From contig CM055099.1 in NCBI GenBank assembly GCA_029204225.1, forward strand, positions 58,996,982 to 59,060,981: DNA of 64,000 bases. The letters are read 5' to 3'. Numbering within the stretch: the stretch's first letter is position 1; the number at the start of each line of letters is the position of its first letter. Both the position numbers and the translations under genes were made by a program. This DNA is from Diphasiastrum complanatum. Taxonomy: Eukaryota; Streptophyta; Lycopodiopsida; Lycopodiales; Lycopodiaceae. Shown piece by piece: positions 12,119 through 23,285 of this stretch. The notes below the pieces were generated by a model. It did no database searches and had not been told where the DNA came from. It saw only the letters and a program-made list of their open reading frames with translations.

Positions 12119-13017
12119 TGTTGCGCCGGCGCCTCAAAGGGTGCTGGGACTTGAGCGGTTTTCCCAACACGCGCTTAAGTCTAACATTCATCCAGCATGC
12201 ACTTACGTAAAAGCCAACTCAGAAACGTAACAAGCTTAACCATTCAGACTTAAGAAAACTGGAATCCCAACCAACCCGAAAGCCAACTCAGAATCCGTCC
12301 CCAAAAGGTAACCAAAGGCAAAGACAAGCCACACATGAAACCCAAGGCATAGTGGTCGCCAAACTGACCAATTGGCATAGCAGCAAGCCACACATCGGTG
12401 ATGTGGACCCTTAGGCGCCGACAACGCAAAAAGGTTGTAGTAAGGGTCCTTCCACTTGGACCAGTCCCGGAGGTGAAACCGAAATGGTAATCATCCCCAA
12501 GGATCAACTTTATTAGATCTGGAAGAGGTTACATTCATACATAGACTGACCGATCTCAGGGCCACCAACACGTGCTTGGCATTGTGCCTGGCTTGTGCTG
12601 GTAGAGGGAGCTGAGACCTGGCGACTGAATTACTGGCGCTGGTTGAGCTGCCCAAGTTTTTGTCTGCTGGACTCCCCCTATAGTTCTGTTGTGATTCAGC
12701 GCACCCCCTTTGTCCTGAAATATAGTGCTTTCTGGTAAAGCACGCTTTTTAGGACTTAGTTTTAATTTTGCTGATTAAGCCTGGCAGAATCAATCTGGCT
12801 CTGGGACATGGGTCCCAAGAGTCGTCTCGGCGGGCAAAATCAACTTGCTTCCTGACTAGGCCATGACTCGATCTCCAGAGCTAGCTCATGACTTATGACT
12901 ACTTGACTGGCTCACCACAGGTCAGAGGCTCAGTCTTTGATGTTCTAACTTGCTCTGGGACCTTAGGGAACGTCATCCCTTAGAGTCTTACATGGCACCT
13001 GAGTCAGCTTTACAACA
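12119..13017 (-). repeat. Family A LTR, complete, 3' LTR of a minus element
   Basis: 899 bases, TG...CA ends: minus-strand start TGTTGTAAAGCTGACTC, end GGCGCAACA. It matches the other A LTRs at 19065, 23286 and 30341. On its right lies a purine-rich tract on the minus strand (AAAAGAGGGGAGGA), so this is a 3' LTR with the element body to the right. It carries the A-family AATAAA signal and a GTGCTTT/AAAGCAC hairpin. Confidence 0.85.
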
Positions 13018-13031
13018 TCCTCCCCTCTTTT
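13018..13031 (-). other. Polypurine tract of family A element
   Basis: Minus-strand AAAAGAGGGGAGGA abuts the LTR start TGTTG at 13017. The same tract, with small changes, abuts the A LTR at 19065. Confidence 0.75.
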
Positions 13032-14040
13032 GAAAAAGCTGATGTCCTCATCAGGGCCAAACTAGACCTAGGACGTATAGCACGGGCTTATTTCACCGAC
13101 CTTAACAACTTTGAATTGAAAATACATTGGCAGTAGCACAAGAAAAGTGTAGATAAAGTTTACTTACGTAAAACCTGTGTAAAGCTGCAAGTGATTTATT
13201 GACAAACTTAAGAAAGACACCTGGAAGTTCCTTGAACTTCAGAATGGCCATGAGTGTTTATGCAGGAGGCATGCCGCCAGGTAGTGCTTTGTGTCCCGAT
13301 CTGGGAAAACGGCTATTGCGTTGATTCTTCTGCAGATAATCTGCCAGTACTTCAGGAGCTCCCTCCTTAAGTTTGTCTTTGTACTCCCAAGAAGCCTCAA
13401 TGAGTGGAGCCCGTAGCCACTTCACTAGATATTCACGTTGAACGCCAGTTCACTTTCTATGTGTCAGTATTTGTTCTGGTACAAGCTGACTCTTCGTATC
13501 ATCAAGTGTCATTGGTGGGTGACAGATTTCGAGTTGCCGATCAAATCGCTCATCTGGTTTGTATCATTTGAGTAATGAGATATGAAACACATTGTATATA
13601 TCCAAGCTGGATAGCAGTGCCAATCAGTAATCCCCTGGGTTGATCTTCTTCGTGATATAATATGGCCCCACATAAGGTCGAACGAACTTATGAGAGAAAA
13701 CTTTTGGTAACGCAATGTTCTTTTGTGTTCAGCCACACTTGATCACCTTCCTCAAATTCCAGTTCTCATCGATGTGGGTTTACGTCAACTTCCATACTTC
13801 TTTGGGACTGCCTTTTCCCTTTCGCCATGCTTTTAATCACAGATGCAGCAACCAAATTTTGTTCAATATCAGTGCCCTTAGCTTTCCCTCTAGGCAGAGC
13901 TTTTGTCATATAGATCTGTCCCTTGTAATCCAAGAGAACCAAGTTTGAGCTCCTACCCAAAACTGCAATACAATGTTCATTTAGCCAGGGAAGGCCCAAA
14001 ATTACATCGAAGGCATCCATCTCTAAAATCAAAAAGCTCA
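13032..14040 (-). pseudogene. Ty3/gypsy remains: protease joined to integrase C-terminus and chromodomain
   Basis: Minus-strand reading, right to left. About 13950-14035 encodes EMDAFDVILGLPWLNEH, a retropepsin-like strand of the RVP_2 type. About 13700-13800 encodes GDQVWLNTKE, the integrase C-terminal (GPY/F-type) region, then FVRPYVGPYYITKK-like sequence. About 13380-13440 encodes QREYLVKWLRAPLIEASWEY, a chromodomain-type string. Reverse transcriptase, RNase H and the integrase core are missing, so protease and integrase tail have been brought together by an internal deletion. Several frame changes exist. The family is a chromovirus-like Ty3/gypsy element; it links the A LTRs to a once coding element. 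The right edge is cut by a B-LTR fragment. Confidence 0.7.
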
Positions 14041-14634
14041 AAGCTTCGTTACAAACGAGTAACATCCATTCCAAGCAAGCGGTCTGACTTACATCAGACT
14101 TAACCAACTGAAAGCTTCGTCACGAGCGCTGGAAGCCAACCTGGCGCCACGCCAGACTGGACAGCCATAAACAGGTAACTTCCACCCAAGCAAGCCATCC
14201 AACTCAGCTGACAGGTTAAGGCCTGTTCCCCAAGAGCTTAACCCATTCACGTTCATGCAAGGAACACTCAGAACCACAAGCCACGACAGATATGGAAACA
14301 ACCAGTTCCTGGACCAAATGGTCCCAACATCATACCGCTGGTGTCACGGACCGAATGGTCTCGACGGCATACCGCTGGCGTCCCGGGATACGACCCTCAG
14401 CTATGTGCCAACTTGAAAATTTGGAAGCGGCCTTACAACTTGTGCTTTTACCGAACATTGAAACCCAGAAGGTAATCAGAGTCAGTTTGAGAAAAATCCC
14501 ATTTTATTGATAAATCTGAGAAGGTTACATTTCAAGTGTGTGACCGACCCTAGTCTCCGGGGCACTAGCATGCCTAGGCAAGAGCCATGACAACATTCCA
14601 GCAAGGGAGGCTGAGACTTTGTTGGAGCTCGCCA
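14041..14634 (-). repeat. Family B LTR fragment
   Basis: Matches the middle of the full B LTRs (for example 26942-27530) on the minus strand, including the AATAAA region and the cassette around AAGCTTCGTTACAAACGAG. Both LTR ends are missing. It joins A-element protease sequence on the left and B/A leader sequence on the right, so it is a rearranged piece rather than an insertion with clean ends. Confidence 0.75.
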
Positions 14635-15168
14635 TGAGTACATACCAACCAAACCAAACACAAAGGATCCCTCTCAAGCCACATTCCCCTTGAGACTGGA
14701 CGTAGGACCTTTGCCTAGCCGCGCCCACTCAAATCTATCACAGAGTTATCCCACGGGGAAACATCCATCCAACCATCTTTGCTTTCACCATTAAGCAGCA
14801 CATTGACTTAGTCACGCCCCACCACTTTTTGGTCGATAGCCCTTATAGCTAAACGATCGGCAGGCATCCCGCACCGACAGCTAACCACCCGTGCTTTACA
14901 CCCGAATTTGAGCAGCATCTATGTATCAATGGTTAACACTTACAGTTCGAATATGTCACCCCGCACCCCACAAGGCACAGACCGTGCTCTCACCAACCTA
15001 ATGGCAGCACATTGCCTCATCTGTCCTACGTGCAGACGGCGCCAAGCCCGAACCGCGGGAACTGACCGTGCTTACACCTCAAGGGCAGCACCTTGCCTCA
15101 TCAAGTCCCCCGTTCTGTCGACCACCCCAACCGTGGACGCACCCGTGCTTATACTGTGGGCAGCTTGC
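14635..15168 (-). repeat. Leader fragment of the A/B family
   Basis: Reverse complement of the leader that follows the primer site in the A element at 24204-24820. It carries several GTGCT...AGCAC hairpin motifs and the string CTATAAGGGCTATCGACC. No protein is expected from it. Confidence 0.7.
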
Positions 15169-15405
15169 TGGAATCCCAACCAACCCGAAAGCCAACTCAG
15201 AAGCCGTCCCCAAAAGGTAACCAAAGGCAAAGACAAGCCACACATGAAACCCAAGGCATAGTGGTCGCCAAACTGACCAATTGGCATAGCGGCAAGCCAC
15301 ACGTCGGTGACGTGGACCCTTAGGCACCGACGACACAAAAAGGTTGTAGTAAGGGTCCTTCCACTTGGACTAGTCCCGGAGGCGAAACCGAAATAGTAAT
15401 CATCC
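15169..15405 (-). repeat. Family A LTR fragment
   Basis: 237 bases matching the U5-side part of the A LTR (compare 12256-12490) on the minus strand, with both LTR ends missing. It sits between leader sequence and a B-LTR end, showing recombination among A and B copies. Confidence 0.7.
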
Positions 15406-15715
15406 CTGTAGCGCAGGCATCCCAAAGGGAGCCAACAACCACGACTTAGCTTTCCAGCCTTCAACTCTTGCCATCCAAACCCACTTGACATACAAGCAGC
15501 CAACTCGCCAACAACCACGACTTAGCTTTCCAGCCTTCAACTCTTGCCATCCAAACCCACTTGACATACAAGCAGCCAACTCGCCAACAACGATCAGACT
15601 TAACCAACTTGAAGTTCCGAAAACCAACATTGAGATCCAACCTGGCGCCATGCCAGATCGGGGGTCCCGATGTGGGTGACTTTCCTCCAAGCAAGCCGCC
15701 CGACATACATTAAAC
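15406..15715 (-). repeat. Family B LTR 3' end fragment with internal duplication
   Basis: Starts at the exact B-LTR terminus (plus strand TGTAGCGCAGGC) and extends about 310 bases. A segment of about 75 bases containing CCACGACTTAGCTTTCCAGC is present twice in tandem (about 15435-15508 and 15509-15585). The right edge joins B internal sequence. Confidence 0.7.
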
Positions 15716-17469
15716 TAGTCCGATCTCAACGCGAACTGTCCCTTAGCGTCCGTTCGAAATACCAAGTCTCTCATGCAAGACTCAACTTTCATAGTTCCTT
15801 CATTGATCAGCTGCCTTACACGTAACACAAGCCAGCGTACTCATATGTTTCCTCATCATTGCTGGTCCAAAGAAAAGCCTATAACAAACTTTTCTTTCCA
15901 CAACAAAAACTTGTCAATTTATTAGGTCCAAAGTTCGCCAGTCTCCTCATGTGAGTATGGGTAGGTCACCTTGAATTTGCCCCCATTTTGATCAACTTTC
16001 ATTCATAATTTGCCCCAAGAGAGAGGTGTGTGTGATAGTTCCCCTCCACTTATAAAATCAGCTGATCGGACTTAGAGTAGAGTTCTTCGGACAAAAAGCC
16101 TTTCCAACACTTTGCTTTCCATCTGCTAGGCTTATGGCTCGATCCAACTTGTTGCCAATCTCTGAAGATGATCCTAGTCTTTTCCCCTTTGAGGAAAAAC
16201 CCAACTGATACTGGATATCACTCATGCTCAGTGAGTTTCAGTTCCGAAGGTGGCTGTCCCAAAATGAAGACCAACTGTTATAGAAGATCTCCCCTGAAAT
16301 TGCCCTTTCCAACTTTTGACTTCCTGCTTGCGTCTGGAGGGCGTTGTCGCAAATGAAACTAACCCAAGAAACAGGCTAGCCATCCATCCTTTGCACACAT
16401 TGAGTCATTTCGTTGTCGTTCATGTGCGAGTACTTGAACTACAAATCCGTCGCACAGATTCTGGATATCGCCCATGCTCAGTGAGTTTCAGTTCCGAAAG
16501 TGGCCGTCCCAAAATGAAGACCAACTGCTCCATAGAAGATCTTCCCTGAAATGGCCCTTTCCAACTTTTGACTTCCTGCTTGCGTCTGGTGGGCGTTGTC
16601 ACAAATGAAACCCACCCAAGAAATAGGCTAGCCATCCATCCTTTGCAAACATTGAGTCGTTTCGTTGTCGTTCACGTGTGAGTACTTGAACTGCAAATCC
16701 GCCCCACAAATTCTGTAGTCCTCTTTGTTTGATGGTATCAGCATTCAAAAGAAAAGGTTCCTTCTCGAGCCATCAGCTCCTTGTATCACAAGCAATCATG
16801 CAAACCAGGCAAAGCACGAGTACTAAGACTCACCACGAATACGTGCAAGTAAGACACTCAGGCAGGTTTACTAACAAGTAACAAAGACAAGGTCCCCCTT
16901 TGAGATGGTCCTGCCAACGGACCTTTGTCTGGCCGCGCCCATACAAATCGACCACGGAATCAGCCCACATAGGACACCCCTCCAAACATCCGTGCTTTCA
17001 CCATTAAGCAGCACATTGCCTCAGTCACGCCCCCCCCCACTTTTTGGTCGATAGCCCTTATAGCTAAACGATCGGCAGCTACCCCGCACCGGCAGCTAAC
17101 CACCTGCGCTTTACACCCGAATTCTAGCAGCATCTCTGTATCAATGGTTAACCCGTACAGTTCGAATATGTCGCCCCGCACCCCACAAGGTACAGACCGT
17201 GCTTTCACCTCCCTAGGCAACACTTTGCCTCATTCGTCCTACGTGCAGACAGCGCCAGGCCCGAACCGCGAGAACTGACCGTGCTTACACCTCAAGGGCA
17301 GCACCTTGACTCATCAAGTCCCCCGTTTTGCCGACCACCCCGACCGTGGACGCACCCGTGCTTACACTGTGGGCAGCACCTTGCACAACAGGTGTCTTGA
17401 TGAAGCCCAAACCGTGGCCATTTTCGTGAGATCCGCATAGCTGACCGGCCAGTCGGCTCTGATACCACA
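15716..17469 (-). repeat. Family B internal region, partial
   Basis: Matches E2 internal sequence from about 28765 onward on the minus strand, ending at the primer site. It contains a duplicated block of about 240 bases (compare 16230-16440 with 16470-16680: the AAAATGAAGACCAACTG cassette), also present twice in E2. No conserved retroelement protein is encoded; short frames here are chance. Confidence 0.7.
17456..17467 (-). other. Primer-binding site, family B fragment
   Basis: Minus-strand TGGTATCAGAGC two bases from the B-LTR end at 17470. Complementary to initiator tRNA-Met. Confidence 0.8.
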
Positions 17470-18148
17470 TGTAGCGCAGGCATCCCAAAGGGAGCCGGGA
17501 ACCACGACTTAGCTTTCCAGCCTTCAACTCTTGCCATCCAAACCCACTTGACATACAAGCAGCCAACTCGCCAACAACGATCAGACTTAACCAACTTGAA
17601 GTTCCGAAAACCAACATTGAGATTCAACCTAGCGCCATGCCAGATCGGGGGTCCCGATGTGGGTGACTTCCCTCCAAGCAAGCCGCCTGGCATACATCAA
17701 ACTTAACCAACTCGAAGCTTCGTTACAAACGAGTAACATGCATTCCAAGCAAGCGGTCTGACTTACATCAGACTTAACCAACTGAAAGCTTCGTCACGAG
17801 CGCTGGAAGCCAACCTGGCGCCACGCCAGACTGGACAGCCATAAACAGGTAACATCCACCCAAGCAAGCCATCCAACTCAGCCGACAGGTTAGAGCCCGT
17901 TCCCCAAGAGCTTAACCCATTCACGTTCATGCAAGGAACACTCAAAACCGCAAGCCGCGACAGATATGGAAACAACGAGTTCCTGGACCAAATGGTGCCG
18001 ACAGCATACCGCTGGCGCCACGGACCGAATGGTCCCGACGACATACCGCTGGCGTCCCGGGATACGACACTCAGCTATGTGCCAAGTTAAAAATTTTGAA
18101 AGCGGCCTTACAACTGGCGCTTTTACCGATCACTGAAACCCAGAAGGT
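17470..18148 (-). repeat. Family B LTR, 3' part only
   Basis: Begins at the intact terminus next to the primer site and runs 679 bases until GAAACCCAGAAGGTAAT, where B LTRs elsewhere continue. Here the sequence switches to plus-strand A-element protease sequence. The 5' half of this LTR is lost. Confidence 0.75.
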
Positions 18149-19064
18149 AATTTGGGAACCTGGAAGAATCGATTAACGAAAACAATCTTGAAGATGGATG
18201 CCTTCGACGCTATTTTGGGATTAAGCTGGTTTAACGAACATGTGGTGGCCTTCTTGGCAAAAGGGGTTAACCTTGTGTTATTATTTAATGGCAGGAGACC
18301 TTGTGTCATTAGAGCTGTGCCAGGGGACCAACTAGAAAAGAACGACACAAATGAACCTGAGCCAACCATTCATCCCAATCTCATTCACCTCTTTAACGAA
18401 GGACAGCCAATAGTGACAGACCAGCTGACACGGGAACAAATGGAGCCAACATTGTCTACAGTCTCTACATCAAAGGTGAATTCAAGTGACGATGCAGAGC
18501 TCAAGGAGCTCACCTTGTGTGACCAAGCGAAAGCTCACTTCTTTAACAAAGGACATCCAACAGTGACAAACTAGCTGACGCGAGGTCAAATGGAGCCAAC
18601 ATTGCCTGCAGCTTCTACATCAGAGGTGAATCTAAGTGCCGATGCAGAGCTCAAGGAGCTCAACCTGGGCGACCAAACGAAATATCTAGAGTCCTAGGGG
18701 ACTCATCCAGACGTACGACGAAAATGACATATCTGAGGCTTAAGGGAGCCGTAAGTACCTTTTTCTTTCATGTTAATAAAGTAAGCCGCATTTCTCATCG
18801 AGGAGTGAGCTTCAGTCTAATGTCTAAGTGCAGCAGCTTTACACAGGTTTTATGTAAGTGAACTAGATCCACACTTTTCCTGTGCTGGGTGCAAAACACA
18901 ATATCATTACTTCTCTTTACAGTTGGTTTCCTTTGGCCGGTGAATCAAGCCCGTGCCCTTGTATATGTGACTAAAGTTTGGCCGGTGAATTAAACCCGTG
19001 CCATGAGTCTTAGGTTCTAGTTTGGCCCTGATGAGGACATCAGCTTTCTCAAACGAGGGGAGGA
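18149..19064 (+). pseudogene. Family A internal region: protease-like frame and repeated acidic tail
   Basis: A 140-residue open frame (18152-18574) contains KMDAFDAILGLSWFNEH, the same retropepsin strand as the minus copy near 14000. It is followed by two imperfect repeats of about 50 residues (REQMEPTLSTVSTS and GQMEPTLPAASTS types), the second after a stop at 18572-18574. The remainder to 19064 is non-coding and ends in a polypurine tract (19051-19064). Integrase and reverse transcriptase are absent. This is the plus-oriented counterpart of 13018-14040. Confidence 0.6.
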
Positions 19065-19972
19065 TGTTGTAAAGCTGACTCGGGTGCACCCAGCGTGCCC
19101 TGTAAGACTCAAAGGTGTGACACTCTCTAAGGTCCCAGAGCAAGTTAGAACGTCAAGGACTGAGCCTCCGACCTGTGGTGAGCCAGTCAAGTAGTCACAA
19201 GTCATGAGCTAGCTTTGGAGCTCGAGTCATGGCCTAGTCAGGAAAGCAAGTTGATTCGGCCGCCGGGAGGACCCATGTCCGGGAGCCAGACTGATTCTGC
19301 CAAGCTTGCCAGGCTTAATCAACAAAATAAAAACTATGTCCTGAAAAGCGTGCTTTACCAGAAAGCACTATGTTTCAAACTAGAGGGGGTGCGCCGAATC
19401 ACAGCAAAACTATAGGGGGAGTCCGGCAGACAGAAAGTTGGGCAGCTCAACCAGCGCCAGGAATCCAATCGCCAGGTCTCAGCTCCCTCTACCAGCACGA
19501 GCCAGACACAATGCTCAGCACGTGTTGGTGGCTCCGAGACCGGTCAGTCTATCTATGAATGTAACCTCTTCCAAATCTAATAAAGTTGATCCTTGGGGAT
19601 GATTACCATTTCGGTTTCGCCTCCGGGACTGGTCCAAGTGGAAGGACCCTTACTACAACCTTTTTGCGTCGCTGGCGCCTAAGGGTCCCTGTCATCGACA
19701 TGGGGCTTGTCGCTATGCCAACCAATTGGTTAGTTTGGCGATGCCTTGGGTTTCATGTGTGGCTTGTCTTTGCCTTTGGTTACCTTTTGGGGACGGATTC
19801 TGAGCTGGCTTTCGGGTTGGTTGGGATTCTAGTTTTCTTAAGTCTGAATGGTTAAGCTTGTTACGTTTCTGAGTTGGCTTTTACGTAAGTGCATGATGGA
19901 TAAATGTTAGACTTAAGCGCGTGTTGGGAAAATCGCTCAAGTCCCAGCGCCCTTTGAGCCGCCGACGCAACA
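19065..19972 (+). repeat. Family A LTR, complete, 3' LTR of a plus element
   Basis: 908 bases from TGTTGTAAAGCTGACTC to GACGCAACA, preceded by the polypurine tract AAACGAGGGGAGGA. It has the hairpin GTGCTTT...AAAGCAC and AATAAA as in other A LTRs. Its element body is to the left and is truncated at about 18149. Confidence 0.85.
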
Positions 19973-20029
19973 GTCACCCCTTAGAGTTTTACAGGGCACG
20001 CTGGGTGCACTTGAGTCAGCTTTACAACA
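19973..20029 (-). repeat. Inverted 57-base tip of a family A LTR
   Basis: Immediately after the end of the plus-strand A LTR comes the reverse complement of the first 57 bases of an A LTR, ending in TTTACAACA. The LTR is thus followed head-on by the tip of an inverted copy. Confidence 0.75.
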
Positions 20030-20570
20030 AACAGGCCTTGCTATTAACGTCAGGTAAGGGGCTCGCCCATGGCCTTACAATTTCTCATAAAGGGCCTTGC
20101 CCGTTATCTAATGCATGAGATTTCTTCTCTAATACATGAGATTTCTTCTGATCGATGAATTTTCGAAGCGACGTAGCTCTTTACTGGCCGATGTCTCACT
20201 TTCCGTCTGAATTTTCGAAGGTACGAGCTCTTCATTAAAATGTAGTTCATGTAGTACACTGTCGTATCGGCCTGTCTCTCTCCTTTTCGAGGTATATGTA
20301 TTTCGAGGTATATGTACCTTGGTTTGCTGAAAATATGCATCTTATTTCGAGAGCTATCCTCGGGATAATTGCTCTTGCTATTTTGGCACCTCATCCATTA
20401 TCCATTGTTTCCTCAACTGTTTGGGGATGCGAAAGCCCTAAGGTCTAGATCGTTGTCAAAGAGCACAGGTTATTGGATATTAGCGTAGATGATCTCTTGT
20501 GGGTCAACCTCGTTCTGCTCATCAGAGGTCAGAAATTTCACATTACAGTACTGAATATAATCTGCAGCTG

Positions 20571-20665
20571 CAGTAGAGGCTGAGAGCCTGAGGCGATTGT
20601 AGGATTCATTAAACTATGCATTACATCACTGTAAGAAGGTTGCAGGTTCGAATCTAGCTCTATCG
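20571..20665 (+). repeat. tRNA-like segment, possible SINE or tRNA relic
   Basis: GCAGGTTCGAATCTAGC has a B-box (GGTTCGAATC) in a T-arm-like setting with four of five stem pairs counting a G-T pair. CAGTAGA at 20571 can pair with TCTATCG at 20659 in six of seven positions counting a G-T pair. The D-arm is not canonical and no anticodon arm is clear, so this is not a working tRNA. A tRNA-derived SINE head is the more likely reading. Weak evidence. Confidence 0.3.
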
Positions 20666-21490
20666 CCGCCAACGAGAATTCCAATTTCCCATAGATTTTT
20701 CTGAAGATCTGGGTTTTCTTTTGTGCCGTATGGCGGCTCTTGATCGGCTAAAGTCTTTGGTTTGGAGCAGGTGTGCCTGGTGCACTCAGTAGGAGAGCTT
20801 AAGTAGTCATTTTCTTCCTCTATGTTCCCAATAAATGTCTTGCTGGATGGGATTGGTGGGAGGATTTAATCAGGGAATAGCTAAGTAAGAGTTTTTCCAT
20901 AGGGCACTGCTGCCAATGCCATGCCATCTGCATATGAGATCTTCATGATAGTCAACATCCGAAGTGATTGAATGACTTTCTGAAAGGCAGGTCTGATTGG
21001 AATTAATCACAATGGTGATGTCTGTTGTATGGGGCAATGGATTTTGGAGAACTTTCCACCTGAATCTCGTCATAAAATATGGCAAGCTCATTATGCAGGT
21101 GTCATTGGCAATATTGGGAGAATGGATTTCCCAAATGGCCTTTGACCTCTCCACTCGGGAATTTTGTTGTGAGAGGTAACAAAGCCCAGCCATTTTGTTG
21201 GCAAACATGTTAACATCCATTGCAAGATATATTTACCCGTAAAATTATTTTTTTGTTTTTTTTTTATGAAATAAGAGGAGGTGCCTAATAGAACTTAATT
21301 TATGCATCTCCTTTTTTTTTCAAAATTTTTTACATGCACCGTCATGTAAAACAAAAAATTGGCCAAAAATAAAAATGAAAAATTAAAAAGTAAAAAAAGT
21401 TTTCATGCAGCGGAAGGCTACCTCCTCGGCCATTTTGTTGTGGGGGCCTTCAGTTGAGGGAGGGCACAACGGCCTCGGAGGGTGAACTCT

Positions 21491-21535
21491 CCCCCCCCCC
21501 TCGCAATAATTTGAACTCTCTCTCTCTCTCTCTCT
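21491..21535. repeat. C-run and CT microsatellite
   Basis: Ten C's at 21491-21500 and a (CT)n run at about 21515-21535. Confidence 0.8.
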
Positions 21536-21959
21536 TACAATCTACATCGTAAATTGAGAAAAGAAAACTTTATTGTGACAAGAGAAGGAAAGAGGGGATT
21601 TGGGAGAAAAGGAGAGAGGGGGGCTCCACTTTGGGGTACTGGCACCGTTCGGGGCCACTTGACCCGCGCGTTTAGTTCATCCCCTCCCGCCCCACTCATT
21701 TTAAAACTTAAATAATTTCCCCCGACCCTCCCTTCCCCTTCTTCCCTATATTGATTATCGTGGAGAGATTCTTCTTTCCATCGAAAACTCATATACAATT
21801 GCAATTACAGAGTGTTCTCCACCAAAGTTACTTCCAACTGGAAAAAAAGATTTAGTGATCATAGAAAATAAAGACCCTTAGCTTCAACAATGATACTCAA
21901 GTTGAGTGGTTCATATATTTTCAAAGATGATGTATATAAAAATTATATGACATAATACA

Positions 21960-23285
21960 AAATTACATCGTTCAAATTCTATGGATCTTCAATTTCGATG
22001 GATGTTCCTATATCTTTGCATTTTATATGCTCTTACCTGCACAAGAGAAATTGTTTAAGTTCATTTATCTTGTAAAATTGATTCACTAAGAAATAGTCAT
22101 ATGGCATAACGTACTTTTACACCATTCAATCGAAATTGATAGTATTGAGGCAGATCGAATTGCAACATGTCTAGTTTTGATCGAATGTGATTGAGACACG
22201 AATCTTTCTCAACCTCAACCATAGCAAGAATTTTGTCATTTCTATTCAGTGTTATTTGAAGTTTCTCTTGATGGTTTATTGCAAAATCTTGATCAAGTGG
22301 CTTCCACTCATTTTTGTATTTTATCCATTTTCTATAATACAACAACAAAGTGAGCATTTGTTTTTGATGTGATATCTAAATGTCATTGATGAGTTACATA
22401 CTTTGCACTCAACTTGTTGATTTTGATTCGTATCCCAACCATCATCCAACAACTTGGCAATTATTTCATCACTCAAGTCCTTATAAATAAACATTGTTTT
22501 TGTTCACCGTGAACATTACATTTGGAAAAAAAATCAACAAAAATAGAAAAAGGGAGATACCAACTTAATTTATTATTCTTTGAACCAATGCTACATTTTA
22601 ATATACTCTGAATATCCATATAAAGTCTAGATCAAAAACTTTTTAAAATTGTTGAATCTGCAGAAATTCATTCCTCACTCAAAAAATATGGTAGAGGATA
22701 TGGCTCTAATCTACCCACTAAACCATTTTTTATCAGGAATATAGGTGTGATCATAAAAATAAAACTCTCGACTCTAAAAGGGATTTTGGAAATCAACTTT
22801 TGTATTGTAAATTACCAATATCAAAATGTATGGCATCAATTATTCCTGTAATTGATTGAACTACTTGCCAGTCAACGAAATTTAATGGATACAGATCTAC
22901 AAAACCAACAAAAATATCGTGAGAAAAAATTGATACAAAGAAAATGCTAATACTAAAGAAATTTATCTGAATATACACATACTAATTGTATAGTTACAAT
23001 AACATTTTCTTCTATCATTTGGATTCAGATCCTGAATGTTGAGCTCTTTGTGAAGATAAGCATGTTGAAGTAAAATTTTTGTGATAGATTGACCAGCAAC
23101 TAATAATTTGAAATCCATTATCATGACTTTCCAAGAGCTTCTATATATGTTATTCAATCTTTCTCTTTTCCGAAAGGGCCTTTTGAGGATGGATGCATCA
23201 AGATCCATTGATATTGTTAGCCAATTCTCTAGTATCGAGCCAAGCTGAAGACACAAGTTATCTCTCACCCATGACCGAGAAGGTC
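21960..23285 (-). pseudogene. Unidentified spliced gene, interrupted by an A element
   Basis: Minus strand. The exon at about 22985-23285 encodes SWVRDNLCLQLGSILENW and DLNPNDRRKCYCNYT and ends at a GTATGT donor. An acceptor (GTTGGTTTTGTAG) opens an exon at about 22812-22893 (YPLNFVDWQVVQSITGII) whose phase matches, followed by a GTAATT donor. Further pieces: about 22690-22765 (REFYFYDHTYIPDKKWFSG), about 22405-22490 (IYKDLSDEIIAKLLDDGW, followed by GTATGT) and about 22097-22330 (LNHIRSKLDMLQFDLPQYY, FRLNGVKV, resembling a ubiquitin-like or doublecortin-like fold). I do not recognise the protein. The phases of the later exons do not all join, so it is probably decaying. The A LTR starts at 23286, inside the first exon listed, which therefore lost its upstream part. 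Confidence 0.4.

Larger units (their letters stand above)
20030..21950. other. Intergenic region without a clear gene
   Basis: No supported coding sequence. It contains a tRNA-like segment at 20571-20665 and a C-run plus CT microsatellite at 21491-21535, described separately. A minus frame at 20870-21220 (116 codons) has no recognisable motif and I do not call it. Confidence 0.45.

Noticed and set aside
20571-20665. Functional tRNA gene
   Set aside because: B-box is good but D-arm and anticodon arm do not fold and the stems have mismatches; kept only as a tRNA-like repeat.
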